Below, piece by piece: positions 21,199 through 28,524 of a stretch of DNA of 31,094 nt. Every line of letters begins with the position of its first letter. Positions within the stretch are counted from its first letter, which is position 1. The notes below the pieces were generated by a model that saw only the letters and a list, made by a program, of their open reading frames with translations, ran no database searches and had not been told where the DNA came from. Origin of the DNA: a virus. The position numbers and the translations under genes are program-made. The stretch is from positions 1 to 31,094 of the IMG/VR virus record IMGVR_UViG_3300020595_000129. One strand, 5' to 3'.

Positions 21199-22509
21199 AT
21201 GGAATTTAGTTGGCGAAAGTTTAATGACAGTGATTTTTGGCAAGCCATCCCAGAATGGAAAGAGGTCGATAGAGAGACTTTTTCTAATCATAAGTGGCAA
21301 GACAAGAACTCTATCACAAGTTTTAAAAAGTTTATCAAGATAGCTTCGGACATTGCTGATCCTTCTTTTATAGAAGACGCCCAAAAGGGATTTGAATTAG
21401 CTCCAATGGCTGTCCGAGTATCTCCTTACTTGTTTTCTTTAATTGATTGGAATAACCCTGTAGAGGATCCCATCCGAAGACAATTTCTTCCGTTGGCTTC
21501 CCAACTCCAACCGGATCATCCTATGCTTACCTTTGATTCACTTCATGAGCAGGAAGATTCGCCAGTAAAAGGATTGACCCACCGTTATGAAGATAAAGTT
21601 TTATTCCTTGCTCTTGATACTTGTCCAGTTTATTGCCGTTTTTGTACTAGAAGTTACGCAGTGGGAGCCGCAACATCCCAAACTGAAAAGGTTTCCATTA
21701 AAGCATCAAAAGACAGATGGCAGCATGTGTTCAATTATCTGCGGGAAAGTCCACAAGTCGAAGATGTCGTAATCTCTGGCGGCGATGCTTTCCGACTAAA
21801 AGCTTCTCAAATATTAGAGATAGGTGAAGAGCTTTTAAAGATTGATCACATTCGCCGCTTCCGTTTTGCCACAAAAGGGTTGGCAATTATGCCAATGAAA
21901 ATCACTTCAGACCTTGACTGGACAAATAATTTGGCTATAATAACAGAGAAAGCAAGAAAGCAAAGAAAAGAGGTTTGTATTCACACTCACTTTAATCACC
22001 CAAAAGAAATCACCAGCTTTTCAGAGGAAGCAATGGGCGTCCTATTCGAAAGAGGGATTAAGATTAGAAACCAAAGTGTGTTTCAGCGAGGCGTCAACGA
22101 CGATGCAGAGACCATGATTGAGCTTACAAAGAAGATGAGCTACATCAATGTCCAACCTTACTATGCTTATATTCACGATCTTGTAAAAGGAACAGAGGAT
22201 CTAAGAACCACAGTTCAAAAAGGAATTGAAGTGGAGAAAGCGGTCAGAGGTGTCACCGCCGGGTTTAATACTGCGACCTTTGTCGTCGATGCCCCTGAAG
22301 GCGGAGGTAAGAGAGACATCCACAGCTTTGAACACTACGACAAAGAGACGGGTATCAGTATTTATACTGCACCTTCCGTCAAGCCGGGACGCCGCTTTCT
22401 TTATTATGATCCAATCCATTCTTTGAACCCAAGCATCCAACGCCTTTGGAGAAATCCAAGAGCAGCTAACCAAATGATTAAAGATGCATTACATTCAGTA
22501 AGGAAGTAG
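21199..22509 (+). CDS. kamA: lysine 2,3-aminomutase family radical SAM enzyme
   Basis: A 436-residue enzyme. It has the radical SAM cluster CPVYCRFCTR (Cys142, 146, 149, the CX3CX2C spacing of KamA), VVISGGDAFRL, HTHFNHPKEI, and the PLP lysine Lys371 in APEGGGKRDI. KamA moves the alpha-amino group of lysine to the beta position; EpmB uses the same chemistry for EF-P modification, and other substrates are possible. The ATG at 21199 follows GAGGG by 7 nt; an in-frame ATG at 21163 would add 12 residues but has no ribosome site. It may modify an amino acid used by the phage or host. Confidence 0.92.
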   Translation: MEFSWRKFNDSDFWQAIPEWKEVDRETFSNHKWQDKNSITSFKKFIKIASDIADPSFIEDAQKGFELAPMAVRVSPYLFSLIDWNNPVEDPIRRQFLPLASQLQPDHPMLTFDSLHEQEDSPVKGLTHRYEDKVLFLALDTCPVYCRFCTRSYAVGAATSQTEKVSIKASKDRWQHVFNYLRESPQVEDVVISGGDAFRLKASQILEIGEELLKIDHIRRFRFATKGLAIMPMKITSDLDWTNNLAIITEKARKQRKEVCIHTHFNHPKEITSFSEEAMGVLFERGIKIRNQSVFQRGVNDDAETMIELTKKMSYINVQPYYAYIHDLVKGTEDLRTTVQKGIEVEKAVRGVTAGFNTATFVVDAPEGGGKRDIHSFEHYDKETGISIYTAPSVKPGRRFLYYDPIHSLNPSIQRLWRNPRAANQMIKDALHSVRK

Positions 22510-22512
22510 CAA

Positions 22513-22767
22513 GTGAAACTTTATTTATTAGAGCAAGAAGAGAATCAAAGAGAAGGCTCCATTGTATCCTGTGTAGTCGTTGCCAACTCTAAACAGGAAG
22601 CTCAAGAGGTCCACCCGTTTTCGGATTGGGACCGCGTAGAGGTTTGGACATACGACCCGTGCGATGTTAAGGTTACGTATCTTGGCAACGCACGCAAGGA
22701 CATCGAGAAGGCTGGGTTCTCTGATAGCGTTAACAACGTGGTCTGCCTCCACCGATGCTATAGCTAG
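22513..22767 (+). CDS. small conserved phage protein
   Basis: An 84-residue protein from GTG 22513 with AAGGAAG upstream. The pattern VSCVVVANSKQEAQEVHPFSD, then W..DPCDVKVTYLGNA, matches a small phage/bacterial family with A.SE.EA..IHP and V..LG.A blocks. No known function. It is 3 nt from the kamA-like stop. Confidence 0.7.
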   Translation: MKLYLLEQEENQREGSIVSCVVVANSKQEAQEVHPFSDWDRVEVWTYDPCDVKVTYLGNARKDIEKAGFSDSVNNVVCLHRCYS

Positions 22768-22770
22768 ACG

Positions 22771-22995
22771 ATGAAGCCCGGTGACCTTGTGAAATACAGA
22801 AAGCGCTTTAGCTGGACAGGTGTGGACAGGGGCGCTCTGATAGGAGTCGTCTTAGACAAGGTAAGGGATAACTATGTGACTAACACTGTCCGCAATGAAC
22901 AGATGCTCGTCCAGTGGAATCACACCCTTGGGACCTGGAACAACCTCCAATGGTATGTATATACTGAAGATTTACGTGTAGTATCAGAGAGCTAG
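22771..22995 (+). CDS. small SH3-like 'PGDLV' protein
   Basis: A 74-residue protein: MKPGDLVKYRKRF, GVVLDKVRDN, MLVQWNH, VYTEDLRVVSES. This order (GDLV, G.V, V.W, ..EDL..V) is the signature of the recurrent small barrel family of this window. It ends in SES, like the ESR ends of the array at 30368-30968. Function unknown. Confidence 0.7.
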   Translation: MKPGDLVKYRKRFSWTGVDRGALIGVVLDKVRDNYVTNTVRNEQMLVQWNHTLGTWNNLQWYVYTEDLRVVSES

Positions 22996-23018
22996 TGTGT
23001 AGGGGTGAAGATTAATAC

Positions 23019-23046
23019 TTGACTTTAAATTTTATATAGCTATAAT
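23019..23046 (+). promoter_or_regulatory. sigma-70-type promoter
   Basis: TTGACT (23019-23024), 16 bp, TATAAT (23041-23046), followed by TTGGAGGAC and the GTG at 23076. Confidence 0.85.
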
Positions 23047-23075
23047 AGGTTTATAATTAATTTTGGAGGACTATT

Positions 23076-23681
23076 GTGTCACTCGATGTTAAAGAAAGAA
23101 TCCTCGCTCTGTCGAAAAACCAATATTTGACTGACTGGGAGGTAGGTTTCTGCGAATCCATCCAAATGTCTATAGAGAAGTGGGGGAACCTAACGCCCAA
23201 GCAGCACAATCTACTCCAGAAGGTCGAAGGCAAGTACACCGAGGAGAAAATGCAAGAGATTGTAAACTGGAAAGACAACTTTACTCCTGAACTACGCCAT
23301 CGAGTGAAGATAGCTGCTAACTATTATGCAAACTATGCGGGATATTACATCCCTCTTGCACGTAAGGTAATGTATGAGGAGTCCTATATTCCCACAAGAG
23401 AGGAGTATATCAAGTTGTGTGAGAATGATTACGCCAAGGGTGTCATCGAAAACGCGCTTTCTGATCCTAAATACCCTGTTGGAACCTTCGTAACAGTACG
23501 CTCCAGCCACCCAGATCGATATAAATTTAAGGACAAGCTGCTGTTAATAATTGAACACAGCGCCGATGTAAAGTCACACGCCAAAGGGGCAAAGCCTGTA
23601 TTGGTTCTTCCTGTTGGCGAAGCCCAAACGATGTGGACCGAAGAACGATACCTAAAGCAGCCAAAGAAAAAAAAGAGTTGA
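23076..23681 (+). CDS. phage protein with C-terminal SH3-like domain
   Basis: A 201-residue protein from GTG 23076 with TTGGAGG upstream. Residues 1-125 are helical and hold LTPKQHNLLQKVEGKY, a motif also seen in small phage proteins. Residues about 132-195 form a barrel-like part: YPVGTFVTVRSSHPD, KLLLIIEHSADV, PVLVLPVGE, TEERYL. The tail is KKKK. Its stop lies in the next -35 box. Unknown role; the barrel may bind nucleic acid. Confidence 0.7.
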   Translation: MSLDVKERILALSKNQYLTDWEVGFCESIQMSIEKWGNLTPKQHNLLQKVEGKYTEEKMQEIVNWKDNFTPELRHRVKIAANYYANYAGYYIPLARKVMYEESYIPTREEYIKLCENDYAKGVIENALSDPKYPVGTFVTVRSSHPDRYKFKDKLLLIIEHSADVKSHAKGAKPVLVLPVGEAQTMWTEERYLKQPKKKKS

Positions 23682-23704
23682 TTTTTTAAAAGATAGCCTA
23701 TAAT
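23678..23704 (+). promoter_or_regulatory. sigma-70-type promoter
   Basis: TTGATT (23678-23683), 15 bp, TATAAT (23699-23704). The -35 box includes the stop codon of the preceding gene. Confidence 0.65.
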
Positions 23705-23734
23705 ACTAAAGAGCGACTATTCTGGAGAACGAAA

Positions 23735-24427
23735 GTGACTACTTGCCGCTGGTGCCGCAACAGAGGACATAATATTAGAAGCTGCAAAGAGCGTAAGGAG
23801 TGGTGCGTCGCGAATAAAGATAGCCCTGACCTTATGGATCGCTCCAATGCTCGCCATTACATAGAAGTATATGATATGAAAAAATCCAATGTCCGACGCT
23901 GCAAGTTCTGCAAGGCAGAGGGTCATGATTTAAGGACGTGCTCCGACTTCTCTGAGATTGTTGACAACAAGGTTGATACCCTGTGGGAAGCCAGAAAGGA
24001 AATTATGAACCGCTTCGACGATTTTAGTTTTGGCATTGGATCTCTCGTGGCTTGCGAGGTAAACAGTCACCGCGACGGCTACCTGAGCAAAAAATATGAT
24101 GTCGTTGGCGTCGTTACAGACATCCGTTGGTCAAACATAACAGATATGGATATGTCCGATGCGATTAACTGGCAGCATCAACGACCGCTCGCCATTCAGC
24201 CAATGGACGAGTCCAGGTCCTATTACGTGCGACTCCCAAGAGAAATCATAGAGGTGCCCTACGAGGACTGCGAAGGACGCTGGAGACAAAAAAGTGACTA
24301 CTACGCTGTTTTAGACAAAGTTAAGATTGTCTCTCCCTCCAAAAGCCCAATTATACCAGCACCTTTCACTCACCCAAAAGAGTTAGAAAAGATCTCTCGA
24401 AATTGGGCAAAAAGCTATTATTTTTAA
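23735..24427 (+). CDS. protein with two CCHC zinc knuckles and SH3-like domain
   Basis: A 230-residue protein from GTG 23735 (CTGGAG upstream). It has two retroviral-type zinc knuckles CX2CX4HX4C: C4-C7-H12-C17 and C56-C59-H64-C69, each with RGH/EGH and RSC/RTC. Such knuckles bind single-stranded RNA or DNA. A middle region (about 98-165) has FGIGSLVACEVNSH and VVGVVTDIRWS, like the small barrels nearby. It may be an RNA-binding regulator. No enzyme motif is seen. Confidence 0.82.
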   Translation: MTTCRWCRNRGHNIRSCKERKEWCVANKDSPDLMDRSNARHYIEVYDMKKSNVRRCKFCKAEGHDLRTCSDFSEIVDNKVDTLWEARKEIMNRFDDFSFGIGSLVACEVNSHRDGYLSKKYDVVGVVTDIRWSNITDMDMSDAINWQHQRPLAIQPMDESRSYYVRLPREIIEVPYEDCEGRWRQKSDYYAVLDKVKIVSPSKSPIIPAPFTHPKELEKISRNWAKSYYF

Positions 24428-24436
24428 TTTTTTCGC

Positions 24437-24464
24437 TTGACTTCGATAAAAAATACGGTATAAT
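24437..24464 (+). promoter_or_regulatory. promoter of the moxR gene
   Basis: TTGACT (24437-24442), 16 bp, TATAAT (24459-24464). Several ATGs lie within 15 nt of the -10 box. Confidence 0.85.
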
Positions 24465-24511
24465 GTTTATGAATGATGTCCGTGACCTATTTACTAAAGG
24501 GGAACACTAAC

Positions 24512-25600
24512 ATGGCAATCGATTTTAAGACATTTTCTAGCGTCGTACCGCACGTAATCGCGGTAAAGAAACCTGTTTTGCTCCGAGGTCGCCACGGCAT
24601 CGGCAAATCTGAGATGGTCTATGACATTGCAGACGAGCTTGGCTTGCCAGTGATTGAACGTCGAGCATCGCAGATGACAGAGGGGGACCTTGTTGGTCTC
24701 CCGGTGACTGACAACGGGGTGACGAGCTTCTGCCCACCGGACTGGTTTGCTGAAGCATGCGAAGTCCCGAGTGTCTTGTTCTTTGACGAAGTAGACCGAG
24801 CAGTAACTGAAGTTCGTCAAGGGCTCTTTGAGCTTACCGACTCGCGAAAGCTATTTGGACACCACCTGCACCCAAGAACTGTTATCATCGCCGCCGTCAA
24901 TGGCGGCGAACATGGTTCACAATACCAAGTTGGTGAAATGGATCCGGCAGAGCTTGACCGTTGGACTGTATTCGACGTTGAGCCTACCGTTGAGGACTGG
25001 CTGACGTGGGCTAAAGATGAAGTATCTCCTTTGATCTGGGACTTCATCAACCAGAATCGCTCTCACCTGGAGCACTGTGACGATTATGAGCCCAACAAGG
25101 TGTACCCTTCTCGTCGTTCTTGGAAGCGATTGAGCGATTGCCTTGTTCAGGCGGCTTTCTTAAGCACTCCTGAAGATAACACAAAGCAAATTTATCATCT
25201 ATCGACCGCTTTTGTAGGGTTCGAAGCCGGAATCGCTCTTAACGATTTCATCGAGAACTATGAGAAGCAAGTGACCGTCGAAGATATCATCAGCACAGGC
25301 AAGACTGAACTAACTGAAGAATTTGGTATCAACGAACACTGTGCTCTGATTGAAAAAATGGAATCCGAAGACATCTTTAAGAATAGACTCCCTGACGACG
25401 AGTTAGCCAACCTTGCTGACTACTTTGTCACTCTACCATCAGAGGCAGCAATGAAGCTGTGGACCATCATTGGTAAGGAAGATCAGGGTTCCCTCGACGG
25501 AAACATTGTGGGATTACACAAGTCTATCGCCAAAGACGGTACGAAAGTAGCCGAGTACATCACCAGGATTCTGACTGGTAATGACGATAAAGACAAATAA
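24512..25600 (+). CDS. MoxR-type AAA+ ATPase
   Basis: A 362-residue AAA+ ATPase. Walker A is GRHGIGKS (26-33), Walker B VLFFDE (88-93), a sensor-like VIIAAVN, and the arginine-bearing AELDRW. The part after about 210 is helical and acidic. MoxR ATPases work with VWA-domain partners as chaperones or metal-insertion machines, and such a partner lies 200 nt downstream. I chose ATG 24512 with AAAGGGGAA upstream; an in-frame ATG at 24473 near the transcription start would add 13 residues. Confidence 0.9.
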   Translation: MAIDFKTFSSVVPHVIAVKKPVLLRGRHGIGKSEMVYDIADELGLPVIERRASQMTEGDLVGLPVTDNGVTSFCPPDWFAEACEVPSVLFFDEVDRAVTEVRQGLFELTDSRKLFGHHLHPRTVIIAAVNGGEHGSQYQVGEMDPAELDRWTVFDVEPTVEDWLTWAKDEVSPLIWDFINQNRSHLEHCDDYEPNKVYPSRRSWKRLSDCLVQAAFLSTPEDNTKQIYHLSTAFVGFEAGIALNDFIENYEKQVTVEDIISTGKTELTEEFGINEHCALIEKMESEDIFKNRLPDDELANLADYFVTLPSEAAMKLWTIIGKEDQGSLDGNIVGLHKSIAKDGTKVAEYITRILTGNDDKDK

Positions 25601-25611
25601 CGATTGAGCTA

Positions 25612-25749
25612 GGGGAGAGAGAAAGGTTTCTACTAGGGTGATGTTCATTGTCTATAACGAACACCGGCATAGATGCAAAAATGGTTGAAGGTAGACGAAG
25701 GGAGGCTAACCCCTTGAGGAGAAAGTTAGCCCTCTCTCCCACTTTTTTC
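25612..25749 (+). ncRNA. structured RNA between moxR and the VWA gene, ending in a terminator
   Basis: Four helices can be drawn. P1: GGGAGAGAG (25613-25621) with CTCTCTCCC (25732-25740). P2: TCTAC (25629-25633) with GTAGA (25691-25695). P3: TGTTC (25642-25646) with GAACA (25659-25663), inside P2. P4: GGCTAAC (25704-25710) with GTTAGCC (25725-25731), stacked directly on P1. A run of six T follows (25743-25748). It may be a riboregulator, small RNA or elaborate terminator. No known class recognised. Confidence 0.55.
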
Positions 25750-25778
25750 TTGACTTCGGTCCTCATAGTCGCTATAAT
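25750..25778 (+). promoter_or_regulatory. promoter of the VWA/metallopeptidase gene
   Basis: TTGACT (25750-25755), 17 bp, TATAAT (25773-25778), immediately after the structured RNA. Confidence 0.85.
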
Positions 25779-25804
25779 AGTTTTGAATCAATCAGGAGAT
25801 TCAA

Positions 25805-27013
25805 ATGTCAGAATTCAATTTGAATGACCACATCTTCCGCCTCTTGCAACGCGAGCCTTTCTTCGCTGCTTTATCCAGGCGCATCGATAAGAAAGAGGAC
25901 TTGTCTATTAAGACAGCAGGCGTCAGGATAAACCCTGATACTTCCTCTTTCGAACTCCGATACAATCCTGATTTTATGAACAGTTTGGATGATAACCAAA
26001 AGACTGGTGTCCTCATACATGAGTTCTATCATCTTGTATTCGAGCACGTCTTGGGACGATTGCCTGATGAGCTTGAAGGTGCGATGACAAAGCCAACAAA
26101 GGAGCAGCGCTCCCTCTTTAAGTTATGGAACGTCGCCGCCGACTTATCAATAAACCAGCTAATCCAGCGCAGTATGCTACCAGAGAAGTGCTGCGTCCCC
26201 GGTGAGAAACCCTTCGAGGATATGCCGTTTAGCAAGACGGCTGAGTGGTACTACGAAGCCTTGAAGAAAAAGAGAGAGGAGCAAGGTGAAGAAGGCGAAG
26301 GCGAAGGTGAGTACGGCGAAGGACAGTTCGACGACCATGGAGGTTGGGGAGAGTCTGAAATCGATGCAGCCACCAAAGACATCGCCAAGGAAAGGCTCAA
26401 GGAGGCTATGAAAAAGTCTATGAGCGAAGCCAACGACGCAAATAACTGGGGATCTGTCTCTGCTTCTGTCAGGAAGGACATAGCGAAGAGACTATCAGCG
26501 CAGATAGACTGGCGAAAGGTACTCCGCTTCTTTGTGCAAACGTCTCAAAGGTCCACAAAGAAGTCCACACCAAAGCGCTTAAACCGTCGTTACCCTCGCG
26601 TCCATCCTGGTCGAAGAGTGACCAGGTTGGCACACATAGCGATTAGCATCGACCAATCTGGCTCTGTTTCTGACACCATGCTGACCCTATTCTATGCAGA
26701 ACTCAACAAGCTGTCAGATATTGCCACCTTCACCGTAGTTCCATTCGACACGCAGGTCGCCACCGATAAGGTATTTGTGTGGAAGAAGGGAGAGAAGCGA
26801 AAGCATGAGCGTGTCCTATCTGGCGGCACCGACTTCAACGCACCGACAGAGTATGTCAATAAAGGAAACTTCCAAGGGCACATCGTCCTCACGGATATGA
26901 TGGCACCGAAGCCAAAGCCATCCAAGTGCCCACGTATGTGGATGACGGACAAGTCCAACGCATCCCGCCCTTACTTTAAAACAACGGAGCGCGTTGTCAT
27001 AATTGACAAATAA
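25805..27013 (+). CDS. VWA-like protein with metallopeptidase domain (DUF2201)
   Basis: A 402-residue protein with a DUF2201-type layout. N-terminal part: predicted zinc peptidase with HEFYH (72-76) and a WNVAADLSINQ helix that may give further ligands. Centre: low-complexity EGEGEGEYGEG linker (about 160-175) and a basic stretch. C-terminal part: VWA-like domain with ISIDQSGSVSD (MIDAS-type DxSxS from Asp283) and IVLTDMM. Proteins of this kind pair with MoxR ATPases, as here. The system's target is unknown. AGGAG precedes the ATG. Confidence 0.88.
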   Translation: MSEFNLNDHIFRLLQREPFFAALSRRIDKKEDLSIKTAGVRINPDTSSFELRYNPDFMNSLDDNQKTGVLIHEFYHLVFEHVLGRLPDELEGAMTKPTKEQRSLFKLWNVAADLSINQLIQRSMLPEKCCVPGEKPFEDMPFSKTAEWYYEALKKKREEQGEEGEGEGEYGEGQFDDHGGWGESEIDAATKDIAKERLKEAMKKSMSEANDANNWGSVSASVRKDIAKRLSAQIDWRKVLRFFVQTSQRSTKKSTPKRLNRRYPRVHPGRRVTRLAHIAISIDQSGSVSDTMLTLFYAELNKLSDIATFTVVPFDTQVATDKVFVWKKGEKRKHERVLSGGTDFNAPTEYVNKGNFQGHIVLTDMMAPKPKPSKCPRMWMTDKSNASRPYFKTTERVVIIDK

Positions 27014-27015
27014 CC

Positions 27016-27044
27016 TTGACTTACGCAAAACAATTCAGTATTAT
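27016..27044 (+). promoter_or_regulatory. sigma-70-type promoter
   Basis: TTGACT (27016-27021), 17 bp, TATTAT (27039-27044), before a 48-residue acidic frame. Confidence 0.65.
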
Positions 27045-27074
27045 AAGAGTAACCCCAACAAAGCGAGAAACAAA

Positions 27075-27221
27075 ATGGATGAAAAAGAAGAACATACAGA
27101 AGATAACGTCACATTCGACTTTCAAGACTTCTCAATCGGTGACCTAGATGGTCCGAGTGCTTGGAGTTCAGGTTCCTATGATGAAGGGAACATCAATATT
27201 GACCCGACGTGGTTTGATTAA
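27075..27221 (+). CDS. small acidic protein
   Basis: A 48-residue frame from ATG 27075 (MDEKEEHTEDNVTFDFQDFS). It is acidic and low in hydrophobic residues, ending NIDPTWFD. A longer frame begins inside the promoter and is not chosen. Only a weak GCGAG precedes the start. It lies alone between a promoter and a long hairpin. Confidence 0.5.
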   Translation: MDEKEEHTEDNVTFDFQDFSIGDLDGPSAWSSGSYDEGNINIDPTWFD

Positions 27222-27231
27222 GCGATCCCCT

Positions 27232-27295
27232 GGCTCTTGGCAGACTGGACATAAACAGATTGATTCCCCCTCTCTACTCCAGTCCGCCAAGAGCC
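27232..27295 (+). terminator. long hairpin, probable transcription end
   Basis: GGCTCTTGGC (27232-27241) pairs with GCCAAGAGCC (27286-27295), continued by GACTGGA (27243-27249) with TCCAGTC (27278-27284): 17 bp with one mismatch and a 28-nt loop. Only CTTTA follows, a weak T run, so it may instead be a stable RNA element. Confidence 0.6.
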
Positions 27296-27329
27296 CTTTA
27301 GTATATAGTAATCTTAATAGGAGAAGCAG

Positions 27330-27680
27330 ATGAAAATGACACAAGAAGAAGTAAAAAAGAAGCTGGAAAGAATCGGTCGCAGCCATAAGGGACTCGGCGG
27401 CGGACCTGATAGCGAATCCTATTTGCATGATGCAAAGGTTGACAAAGAAGAAGGCTTTGTTTGGATCTCAACAGACAACAACCTTGCAGCTAAAATCATT
27501 AAACGATGTAGCAAAGATATCGTTGAGGTCTTAGAGCGCGGCGAGGGTTTTGTTGAGTTCAAGATTCGTCGCTCTTCCTTCCGAGGTATCGAGTACGCTT
27601 TCAAGACCTCCAACAATGAAAAGAAGAAGAAAGTAAATCCAACTTGGCTGTGGGAAAAGAAAAAGCAAAAAAGCTCTTGA
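27330..27680 (+). CDS. small basic protein, unknown
   Basis: A 116-residue protein with TAGGAGA before the ATG. It has basic N- and C-terminal stretches around a core with GFVWISTDNNLAAKIIKRCSK and GFVEFKIRRSSFRGIEYAF, strand-rich. It ends KKKKVNPTWLW plus Lys. Its stop lies in the next -35 box. No family recognised. Confidence 0.65.
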   Translation: MKMTQEEVKKKLERIGRSHKGLGGGPDSESYLHDAKVDKEEGFVWISTDNNLAAKIIKRCSKDIVEVLERGEGFVEFKIRRSSFRGIEYAFKTSNNEKKKKVNPTWLWEKKKQKSS

Positions 27681-27704
27681 CTTCAGATTCTACATTGCTA
27701 TAAT
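27677..27704 (+). promoter_or_regulatory. sigma-70-type promoter
   Basis: TTGACT (27677-27682), 16 bp, TATAAT (27699-27704). The -35 box contains the stop of the preceding gene. Confidence 0.85.
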
Positions 27705-27733
27705 AAATTCATAAGACAACACAGGGGAACCAA

Positions 27734-27964
27734 ATGAATACTCAAGACTTAATAATCTCTTTAAACTATTATGTGATGAACGCAAAGAAGGCTGCAAGCT
27801 ACTTGAGCACACAGTCTGATGCGGATTTCGTAACCATCAAGCGCGTTGAGTCTCTGTTGAAGACGGTGCAGGGCATCCTCGATACCCCTGAAAGTCTTTC
27901 ATCCCCTGCGTTGTCTTCCACCCTTGACTTCTCCGAGGCTAAAGAAAGGTCCGTCGCCCCATAA
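27734..27964 (+). CDS. small helical protein
   Basis: A 76-residue protein with AGGGG before the ATG. It is helical (LIISLNYYVMNAKKAASYL, VESLLKTVQGILD) with a Ser/Pro-rich end. It overlaps the next start by one base (TAATG). First gene of a run of five very short genes. Confidence 0.6.
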   Translation: MNTQDLIISLNYYVMNAKKAASYLSTQSDADFVTIKRVESLLKTVQGILDTPESLSSPALSSTLDFSEAKERSVAP

Positions 27965-28095
27965 TGCTGGACTTCTTAGCTACTTTTCTTGACCTTGCTG
28001 GCGGTTCTGTTATCGTAATAGTGATGACCACCGCCGTGGCGTTGTGCGTCGAGAGATTAGTTCTGCACTATAGAAGAAGGAATAAAGATGATTGA
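27964..28095 (+). CDS. single-pass membrane mini-protein
   Basis: A 43-residue frame from the TAATG overlap. One hydrophobic helix (about residues 12-30, GGSVIVIVMTTAVALCV) is followed by a basic end (HYRRRNK). It overlaps the next gene by 8 nt. Function unknown. Confidence 0.6.
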   Translation: MLDFLATFLDLAGGSVIVIVMTTAVALCVERLVLHYRRRNKDD

Positions 28096-28186
28096 TGTAA
28101 CCGTTCTTGTTTGGCTAGCTTTGACCTTTGGAATCTCTGCTCTTTTTCGTGGAAAGAAGAAGGGCAATTACTATCTCAACCAATAA
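28088..28186 (+). CDS. single-pass membrane mini-protein
   Basis: A 32-residue frame (MIDVTVLVWLALTFGISALF then RGKKKGNYY): a membrane helix followed by a positive tail. AGAAGGAA lies 9 nt upstream within the previous gene. Confidence 0.55.
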   Translation: MIDVTVLVWLALTFGISALFRGKKKGNYYLNQ

Positions 28187-28204
28187 CCCTTAAAGGATAA
28201 GACG

Positions 28205-28348
28205 ATGGAAGCTGTAATTAATTTTTTAGTCGTATGGGGAGCCACTGCTGCCCCTCTACTGATCGGCGGGTTCTACCTTAATCGACAGTTGAATGAACTT
28301 TCCAGCAAGCTGGACAATATGGCAAGCCCTAAAAAGAAGAGCAAGTAA
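28205..28348 (+). CDS. single-pass membrane mini-protein with basic tail
   Basis: A 47-residue frame with AAAGGATAAG before the ATG. A hydrophobic helix (about 4-24) is followed by LNRQLNELSSKLDNM, a short amphipathic helix, and KKKSK. It ends with a one-base TAATG overlap. Confidence 0.6.
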   Translation: MEAVINFLVVWGATAAPLLIGGFYLNRQLNELSSKLDNMASPKKKSK

Positions 28349-28524
28349 TGACGGACGCTGAGTTAGTACAAGAAGTAATGCATACCCTTGAACAAGCATC
28401 TTATCTAGCCGAAAAGGTTGTCAACGACGAAGCACGCGCTTATATCGAGAGTGTTCTTCATGATGCTTACACAACCCTTCAAATGCAAATCGTGTCAAAG
28501 ATGGATAGTTTGCCTTATGTCTAA
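28348..28524 (+). CDS. small acidic helical protein
   Basis: A 58-residue frame from the TAATG overlap (MTDAELVQEVMHTLEQASYL). It is helical and acidic. It overlaps the nucleotidyltransferase start by 8 nt. Confidence 0.55.
   Translation: MTDAELVQEVMHTLEQASYLAEKVVNDEARAYIESVLHDAYTTLQMQIVSKMDSLPYV

Noticed and set aside
24494-24820. Antisense frames over moxR and other genes
   Set aside because: They mirror the codon structure of strong + strand genes, and no minus-strand promoter or ribosome site supports them.
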